Position numbers and translations under genes: made by a program
From: Novosphingobium sp. B1
GTDB taxonomy: Bacteria; Pseudomonadota; Alphaproteobacteria; Sphingomonadales; Sphingomonadaceae
Direction of reading: 5' to 3'
Assembly: GCF_900176395.1 (NCBI RefSeq)
Contig: NZ_FWXL01000001.1
Coordinates: forward strand, 496,001-560,000
Length of the DNA stretch: 64,000 bases
Shown here: positions 55,725 through 64,000 of the stretch, one piece after another
Numbering within the stretch: the first letter of the stretch is position 1
Layout: each line of letters begins with the position of its first letter
Notes under the pieces: generated by a model
What the model was told of the DNA's origin: nothing
The model's input: the letters and a program-made list of their open reading frames with translations, nothing else
Database searches by the model: none

Positions 55725-58479
<2,755 letters not shown>

Positions 58480-58483
<4 letters not shown>

Positions 58484-60144
58484 GCCTTTTCCAGCAGCCG
58501 GTCAGCCTGGGCGCGAGCTTCTGCGGTAACTTCGGCGCCCGAAAGCATCCGCGCGATCTCTTCCTTGCGCGCTGCCGCATCCAGAAGGGCAACGGACGTG
58601 CGGGTGACGGTGCCCTGCGAGGACTTGGCGATCATGTAGTGCCGGTCTCCCCGCGCCGCGACTTGCGGGCTGTGGGTTACCGCCAGAAGCTGTCCCCCGC
58701 CGGCAAGGCGCGAAAGCCGGTCACCGATCGCGCTGGCCACCGCACCGCCGACACCGCGGTCGATCTCGTCGAAGATGATCGTAGCGGCTCCGCCTTCTTC
58801 GGCCAGCGCAACCTTGAGCGCGAGGATGAAGCGGGAAAGTTCGCCGCCCGAGGCGATCTTGCCCAGCGGAGCAAAGTCCGCACCGGGGTTTGTGGAAATC
58901 AGGAATTCAACCGCATCGATCCCGCCAGCGCCCCAGCGATCCTCGGGCAGGCGCAGCACGGCCGTGTGGAACTTTGCCGCATCGAGCTTCAATGGCGCCA
59001 ACTCGGCAGCAACGGCCTTGTCGAGCCGGCGCGCAGCCTCGGCGCGCTGGACCGAAAGCGTTTCGGCTTTTGCCTGATAATCCAGTGCAGCCTCGCGCGC
59101 AGTTCGTTCAAGTCCGGCGATCTGCGCCTCGCCGCCTTCGATGGCATCGAGCGCGGTGCGCATCTCGGCCATCTTGTGCGGCAGTTCGTCAACCGTGCAG
59201 CTATGCTTTCTGGCCGCGGCGCGCAGGTCGAATAGCCGGGTCTCGATCCGATCGAGCAGCGCGGGGTCATGAGCGAGTGCTTCGGCTGCGCGGGCAAGTT
59301 TGTCCTCGGCCTCGCCCGCTTCGATCACGGCACGGTCAAGCGCTTCAAGCGCTTCTGCCAGCAGGGGGTGCTCGGTGGCGATCCGGTCAAGCCGGCGCGC
59401 CGCGCTGCGCAAGGTGGCCAGCGCCGAATCCGAGCCCTCCCACAAGCGCTGCAACTCGACGAGATCGCCCGAAAGTCGCTCCCCCTTCTGCATGTCGGCG
59501 CGCTGACCGGCAAGTTCGTCTTCCTCGCCAATGACCGGAGCCAAGGCGTTGAGTTCGGCAAGATGGGCCAGGAGCAGATCCTGCTCCTCCGCTGCGCGGG
59601 AGACGGCTGCGCGGGCAGATTGCAGCGCATCTTCGGCCTTGCGCCATTTCGCCCAGGCAGCTTCCACTCCAGCGGCATCTGCCCCTGCGTACCTGTCAAG
59701 CAAGGCGCGGTGCCCGCGCGCGTTGACGAGACCGCGATCATCGTGCTGGCCGTGCAACTCGACAAGGCTGCGCGCCAGTTCGCGCAGCAGTGCGACGCCA
59801 ACGGGCTGGTCGTTCACGAAGGCTTTCGAGCCGCCATCGCGCCGGACCCGCCGCTTGACGATGAGCGGCTCTCCCGGCTCGACGTCGACCTCCGCTTCGC
59901 CCAGCGCGGCTCTGATCGCTGCCGGAAGCTTGTCGAATTCGAACGTGGCGGTCACGCTTGCCTGATCTTCGCCCGCGCGAACAAGGCCACTGTCGGCACG
60001 ATCTCCCAGGATCAGGCCCAGCGCATCAAGCAAGATCGATTTGCCGGCCCCGGTCTCGCCCGTCAGCACGCCGAGTCCGCCGGCGAAATTGAGGTCGAGC
60101 GCTTCGATGAGCACGACGTTGCGGATCGACAGGCTGGTGAGCAT
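58480..60144 (-). CDS. recN: DNA repair protein RecN
   Basis: A 554-residue SMC-like ATPase that acts early in double-strand-break repair. Walker A is GETGAGKS near residues 31-38; a long coiled-coil centre (e.g. LERTAREAALDYQAKAETL) separates it from the signature SGGELSRFILALKV and Walker B IIFDEIDRGVGG. The start at 60144 (LTSLSIRNVVLIEALDL) is chosen because it opens the ATPase strand. A near-match LexA box lies 55-69 bp upstream. In sphingomonads recN usually follows bamD; here three plus-strand genes stand between them. Confidence 0.95.
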
Positions 60145-60198
60145 CGCGCGATTCTCTAGCCGGTTGTCACGCGCTCGTCCACGCACGGCAGCAAGTTC

Positions 60199-60213
60199 GT
60201 TCTACACTTGTTT
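60199..60213. promoter_or_regulatory. Imperfect LexA box upstream of recN
   Basis: GTTCTACACTTGTTT matches 7 of 8 conserved positions of GTTC-N7-GTTC, written on the plus strand. It lies 55 bp upstream of the recN start, in the divergent gap with the phosphatase gene. recN is a common LexA target, which raises the prior. Confidence 0.45.
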
Positions 60214-60290
60214 CAGTGCGGTGACAGGCTGCCACATGGCCGCAACGCGAATCTGCCATTGCCTCGACCGACATGGAGAAAGGTTCGTCG

Positions 60291-61202
60291 ATGGCGCGCG
60301 TTGCAAAGCTCGATGGCAAACAGCCGTTCAAGACCGCCGCTGAACTTGTTGCTTCGGCTCCGGCATGGCTCGACTTGCCCGAACCGCGAGGGTTTCGCCC
60401 GAAGCGCAAGTATCGCACGGTTTGGATCTCCGACGTTCATCTTGGCACGCGCGGTTGCAATGCCGGCCTGCTACTCGATTTCCTTTCGGCCATCGAATGC
60501 GAGACACTCTACCTCGTCGGTGACATCGTCGATGGTTGGCGGTTGCGCAAGGGATGGTTCTGGCCTGACGCACACAACGAAGTGGTGCGCCGAATTCTCA
60601 AGATGGCGCATCGCGGGACCCGCGTTGTGCTGATTGCCGGCAACCATGACGAAATGCTCCGCCCCTACGCAGGCATGAGCTTCGGCGGCGTCGAACTCGC
60701 GCTCGAAACCATTCACGTGACTGCAGACGGCCGCCGGCTGCTCGTGACACACGGCGATGGCTTCGATGGCGTGGTGCTCTATGCCCGCTGGCTCGCCTTC
60801 CTCGGCGACAAGGCCTATTCGCTGCTCCTGCGCGCCAACGTCTTGTTCAATCTGGCGCGGCGCCAATTCAAGCTGCCCTACTGGTCGCTTTCCGCCTATC
60901 TCAAGAAGAAGGTGAAGAACGCTGTCCAGTTCGTCTGCGATTTCGAGGAAGCGGTAGCCCACGCCGCGCGCGACATGGGCGTCGACGGCGTCGTGTGCGG
61001 GCACATCCACTGCGCCGAGATCCGTCAGATCGGCGATGTCACTTATTACAACGACGGCGATTGGGTCGAAAGCTGCACCGCGCTGGTCGAAGACGCCTTC
61101 GGTGCGATCGCGATCGTCGACTGGGCTGAAGAGACCCGGCGCAATGCTGCTCTGAAGGCCGTGCTTAAACCCATTCCGCAGCTTGAGGAGGAACCGGCAT
61201 GA
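60291..61202 (+). CDS. LpxH-like metallophosphoesterase (UDP-2,3-diacylglucosamine pyrophosphatase family)
   Basis: A 303-residue calcineurin-type phosphoesterase with all five metal motifs: ISDVHLG (residues 46-52), GDIVD, AGNHDE, THGDGFD and CGHIHCAE. The order and the YLKKKVKNAVQFV insert resemble the LpxH/UDP-2,3-diacylglucosamine hydrolase group, but the N-terminal 40-residue extension and plus-strand pairing with a glycosyltransferase point to another lipid-linked sugar phosphate as possible substrate. The ATG at 60291 is preferred (AAAGG upstream); an ATG at 60273 is also open. It is coupled to the next gene by ATGA. Confidence 0.85.
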   Translation: MARVAKLDGKQPFKTAAELVASAPAWLDLPEPRGFRPKRKYRTVWISDVHLGTRGCNAGLLLDFLSAIECETLYLVGDIVDGWRLRKGWFWPDAHNEVVRRILKMAHRGTRVVLIAGNHDEMLRPYAGMSFGGVELALETIHVTADGRRLLVTHGDGFDGVVLYARWLAFLGDKAYSLLLRANVLFNLARRQFKLPYWSLSAYLKKKVKNAVQFVCDFEEAVAHAARDMGVDGVVCGHIHCAEIRQIGDVTYYNDGDWVESCTALVEDAFGAIAIVDWAEETRRNAALKAVLKPIPQLEEEPA

Positions 61203-62269
61203 GGATTGCGATCTGCACCGACGCCTGGCACCCGCAGGTCAACGGCGTTGTCCGCACCCTGGCGGCAACGGTCGACCGACTGACCATGCTTGGCCACGAG
61301 ATCGAACTGATCACGCCTGGCCAGTTCCTCACCCTGCCACTGCCCGGCTACAGTGAAATCCGCCTGGCCATGGCGCCCCGGTTCGGGACGCGGCGGACCC
61401 TGGCCGATTTCGCGCCCGACTTAGTGCACATCGCCACCGAAGGGCCGATTGGCTGGAGCGCACGAAGCTGGTGCAAGGCCAACGACGTCCCGTTCACCAC
61501 CGCCTTCCATACGCGCTTTCCGGAATATGCGGCGGTTCGCACTGGTCTGAGCGCGGATCATTTCTGGCCGCTCATGCGTCGCTTCCATGCCGCCAGCCGT
61601 GCCGTGCTGGTATCGACACCCACGCTTGCCCGCGAACTTGCCGGACAGGGCATCGGCCATACCAGGCTGTGGACCCGCGGCATTGATCGGGACCTTTTCC
61701 ATCCCGGGCACGAACCATTAGAATCCCTCGCAAACCTCCCACGACCGATCCTGCTTAACGTCGGCCGCGTCGCGATCGAGAAGAACCTTACAGCCTTCCT
61801 CGATGCCGATGTGCCCGGCACAAAGGTCGTGGCAGGATCGGGACCCGACCTAGTTCGCCTGCGGCACCGCTATCCCGATGCCGTGTTCCTCGGCCCGCTT
61901 CATGGCGAGGATCTGGCGCGCGCCTATTGCTCGGCTGATGTCTTCGTCTTTCCGAGCCGGACCGACACGTTCGGTCTTGTCATGATCGAGGCGCTTGCCA
62001 GTGGATTGCCGGTGGCGGCTTATCCGGTGCCGGGCCCGCTCGATATCGTCGGCCCGCGCGGCCGAGGCCCCGCCGACGACCTGCCGATGCAGATCGGCGC
62101 TCTGGAAGATGATCTTGCCCTGGCGATCGCGAAGGCATTGCGCTGTCACCGTCTCGGTGCGGCGGTGCAAGGTGCGCGATACAATTGGGACCGCGCGACC
62201 GAGCAGTTCCTTCAGGCTGTTGGTGCAGCGCTTGCGCCCGCGCCGCAGGGCGATTTGCTGCCCGCCTGA
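61199..62269 (+). CDS. Glycosyltransferase family 4 (PimB-like)
   Basis: A 356-residue GT-B glycosyltransferase. The N-terminal domain has AWHPQVNGVVRTL and PLPGYSEIRLAMAPR, typical of alpha-mannosyl or glucosaminyl transferases acting on lipid acceptors. The C-terminal nucleotide-sugar domain has GRVAIEKNLTAFLDA and SRTDTFGLVMIEALASGLPV, where the first Glu of the ExxxxxxxE motif is Asp. It is co-translated with the upstream phosphoesterase, suggesting a two-step modification of an envelope glycolipid. Confidence 0.88.
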   Translation: MRIAICTDAWHPQVNGVVRTLAATVDRLTMLGHEIELITPGQFLTLPLPGYSEIRLAMAPRFGTRRTLADFAPDLVHIATEGPIGWSARSWCKANDVPFTTAFHTRFPEYAAVRTGLSADHFWPLMRRFHAASRAVLVSTPTLARELAGQGIGHTRLWTRGIDRDLFHPGHEPLESLANLPRPILLNVGRVAIEKNLTAFLDADVPGTKVVAGSGPDLVRLRHRYPDAVFLGPLHGEDLARAYCSADVFVFPSRTDTFGLVMIEALASGLPVAAYPVPGPLDIVGPRGRGPADDLPMQIGALEDDLALAIAKALRCHRLGAAVQGARYNWDRATEQFLQAVGAALAPAPQGDLLPA

Positions 62270-62334
62270 CCTTCGTCTGTCGCATGCGTTTTCAGCCGGT
62301 TGCCGCAAAAGCGGTAGTCACTGGCGGAAAGCAC

Positions 62335-63348
62335 ATGCTAGACAGCCGCCATGGAACGGTCAGCATGATCCTTGCTACAGTCGGCTTGTCCGCCGCACTT
62401 GCGTTCTCCGCGGCACTTGCATCCGCGTCACAGGAATCCGCGGACGCGGCAATGCCCGTGGGCATAAACGCCGTGCTTGAAAACGCCCTTGCATCAGGCG
62501 ATCCGGTCGAGATCGAAGCGGTGTCGCGAGTGGCCAAGCGAACCTATCCGGCGTTCTCAGAGGAGATCGACCGCAGACTGGCGCTCTGGCGTGCAACGCG
62601 CGAGACAATTGCGCTGCCGCCGGTCCTTGCCGTGAATACAGCGCCAGCACTGGCGGCAAAAGCTCCGGTCGCCCCCGTATCTGCAACGCTGCCCACGCTG
62701 CCGACCCTGATCAAATCGTCCGGCGAAGGCGAAGCCGGAGCGTTTGCCAACACCGGCAATGCCCCGGGGATCGGCCTTGTGGGCGGGTTCAAGATGCTCG
62801 TCGAGGGTGCGAACTGGCGCATCGGCACCAATGCTCGGGCCGATTACCAGGAAACCGCCGACGTCGTGATCCGCGAGCAATACCGCGTTTCGGCCGAGCC
62901 GAACTACAAGTTCGACGAACGCGGCTATCTGTTCGGCTTGGGGCAGTACGAAAAGGATCGCTTCCAGGGGTTCGACTCCCGCTACAGCGTGTCGGGCGGT
63001 CTGGGCTACAACCTGCTCAAGAGCAACGACGCCAAGCTCAGCGTCAAGGGTGGTCCTGCGTGGCGCGTGACCAATCCGGTCGACGGCGAAAGAGAGTCGG
63101 TCGTTGCCGGCCTCGCGTCCCTGGAAGCCAAGTTCAAGCTGACACCCACGCTAACCTACAGCCAGGACGCAAGCGCCTACGTCGATGCCGAAGGAAGCAC
63201 GTTCTACACGCTCGCCGCGCTCGATTCGCGGCTGATCGGCAAGCTGAAGGCGCGGTTGTCGTACATGGTGCAGTATGAAACCGCCCCCGAAATCGGGCGC
63301 ATCGGAACCGACACGACCAGTCGACTCACACTCGTCTACGGCTTCTGA
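62335..63348 (+). CDS. DUF481 outer-membrane beta-barrel protein
   Basis: A 337-residue exported protein. After a signal peptide (SMILATVGLSAALAFSAALA) comes a ~110-residue low-complexity alanine/proline spacer, then a DUF481 (YdiY-like) barrel from about residue 150: alternating strands such as WRIGTNARADYQETADVVI, DSRYSVSGGLGYNLLKSNDA and TTSRLTLVYGF, ending in the C-terminal Phe expected for BamA substrates. The ATG at 62335 has GGAAAG. The family is thought to be a salt-stress or envelope porin-like barrel. It is the third plus-strand gene of the cassette between recN and bamD. Confidence 0.84.
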   Translation: MLDSRHGTVSMILATVGLSAALAFSAALASASQESADAAMPVGINAVLENALASGDPVEIEAVSRVAKRTYPAFSEEIDRRLALWRATRETIALPPVLAVNTAPALAAKAPVAPVSATLPTLPTLIKSSGEGEAGAFANTGNAPGIGLVGGFKMLVEGANWRIGTNARADYQETADVVIREQYRVSAEPNYKFDERGYLFGLGQYEKDRFQGFDSRYSVSGGLGYNLLKSNDAKLSVKGGPAWRVTNPVDGERESVVAGLASLEAKFKLTPTLTYSQDASAYVDAEGSTFYTLAALDSRLIGKLKARLSYMVQYETAPEIGRIGTDTTSRLTLVYGF

Positions 63349-63387
63349 GAAATTGCCGACGCGGTTGCCGCGCCGGCCAATGCAGCG

Positions 63388-64000
63388 TCAGACGGCTTTG
63401 GTGCCCGGCGCGTACTTGTTCATCAGCTCGTACGAACGCTCGTACCACTTGCTGCCTGGATAGTTGGTGCCGAGCACGGCCGCAGCCTTCTGCGCTTCGA
63501 CCGGCAGGCCGAGCGAGAGGTAGCTTTCGACCAGACGATAAAGTGCTTCCGGCGCATGGCTGGTGGTCTGGTATTTCTCGGCAACAGCGCGGAAGCGCAG
63601 CGTTCCGGCGAGCCACTTGCCGCTGCGCTGGTACATGCGGCCGATCTCCATTTCCTTGCCGGCAAGGTGATCGTTGATCAGGTCGATCTTCAGGCGCGCG
63701 TCGGCGGCGTAGTCGGTGTTGGGGTAGCGACGGACCAACTCGTTCATCGCCGTCAGCGCCTGCTGAGTGATCTTCTGGTCGCGCGTGACGTCAGAGATCT
63801 GCTCGTAATAGCACAGCGCGACGAGGTAGTAGGCGTAAGGCGCGTCCTTGTTGCCGGGGTGGATCGACAGGAACCGCTGCGCCGACTGGACCGACTTGGA
63901 ATAATCGCGAGCGGCGTAGTAGCTGAACGCGCTCATCAACTGCGCGCGGCGCGCCCACGGCGAATAGGGATGCTGGCGTTCGACCTCGTCGAACAGGGCA
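63388..64000 (-). CDS. bamD: Outer membrane assembly lipoprotein BamD, 5' end outside window
   Basis: The C-terminal ~204 codons of BamD, the lipoprotein that helps fold outer-membrane barrels with BamA. TPR-like repeats are visible: FDEVERQHPYSPWARRAQLM, AFSYYAARDYSKSVQSAQRF, LVRRYPNTDYAADARLKIDL and MYQRSGKWLAGTLRFRAVAE. The frame is open to the right edge, so the signal peptide and lipobox are missing here. The stop lies 40 nt from the convergent DUF481 gene. Confidence 0.93.
   Translation of the reverse strand, partial: ALFDEVERQHPYSPWARRAQLMSAFSYYAARDYSKSVQSAQRFLSIHPGNKDAPYAYYLVALCYYEQISDVTRDQKITQQALTAMNELVRRYPNTDYAADARLKIDLINDHLAGKEMEIGRMYQRSGKWLAGTLRFRAVAEKYQTTSHAPEALYRLVESYLSLGLPVEAQKAAAVLGTNYPGSKWYERSYELMNKYAPGTKAV

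Overview
The window looks like chromosomal DNA from a sphingomonad alphaproteobacterium, most like Novosphingobium or a near relative. The reasons are the high GC content with strong third-position GC, a dense single-copy housekeeping gene set, frequent GTG and TTG starts coupled to the upstream stop, an alphaproteobacterial LexA box (GTTC-N7-GTTC), a general-stress EcfG promoter (GGAAC-N17-CGTT), and CCCCGC-loop-GCGGGG dispersed palindromes typical of this group. No phage, insertion sequence, tRNA, rRNA or CRISPR array was seen. Genus assignment is inference; I could not run a search.

Layout. 1-5 kb: a partial serine hydrolase, then the polyamine pair carboxynorspermidine synthase and decarboxylase, separated by a 27-bp tandem array between two palindromes. 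A threonine-dehydratase-like enzyme and two tandem MAPEG proteins follow on the plus strand. 5-13 kb (minus): tightly overlapping genes ilvD, lipoprotein, NAD(P)HX repair enzyme and RumA-type methyltransferase, then ETF-ubiquinone oxidoreductase, ispE and N-formylglutamate amidohydrolase. 13-18 kb (plus): a cysteine-free UDG-like protein, a lytic transglycosylase, moaB, a truncated radical-SAM remnant behind a perfect LexA box, an antisense secreted protein, and the intact radical-SAM paralogue. A 631-bp stretch without a convincing gene but with a strong promoter/operator follows.

18-28 kb (minus): DUF1330, AMP-ligase, dnaE, glutathione peroxidase with two small paralogous partners, lolD/lolC and a stand-alone MASE1 protein. 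28-31.5 kb (plus): purF, an SDR and a PilZ protein. 31.5-36 kb: cyclopropane synthase and photolyase, divergent from a PAP2 phosphatase with an EcfG-type promoter, then a YdjM-like membrane protein. 36-39 kb: 2-oxoacid:ferredoxin oxidoreductase (korAB). 39-48 kb: esterase, rppH, TPR protein, rsmB, guaB, M28 peptidase, bdhA, a zinc metallopeptidase and an exported unknown. 48-52 kb: a proline-rich exported protein and sdhCDA without sdhB. 52-64 kb: a subclass B3 metallo-beta-lactamase coupled to prmA, an enoyl-CoA hydratase, cinA, LysE, ligA, GNAT and recN, then a plus-strand envelope cassette (LpxH-like phosphatase, glycosyltransferase, DUF481 barrel) ahead of a partial bamD.

Functionally this is a core region: amino-acid and purine synthesis, TCA and electron transfer, DNA replication and repair, RNA modification and envelope biogenesis. 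Nothing here is a clear new multi-gene system. The leads most worth following are the decayed SOS-linked radical-SAM locus, the UDG-like protein lacking catalytic residues, the paired small proteins upstream of glutathione peroxidase, the promoter with no recognisable gene at 18.2 kb, and the tandem hairpin array inside the polyamine operon.
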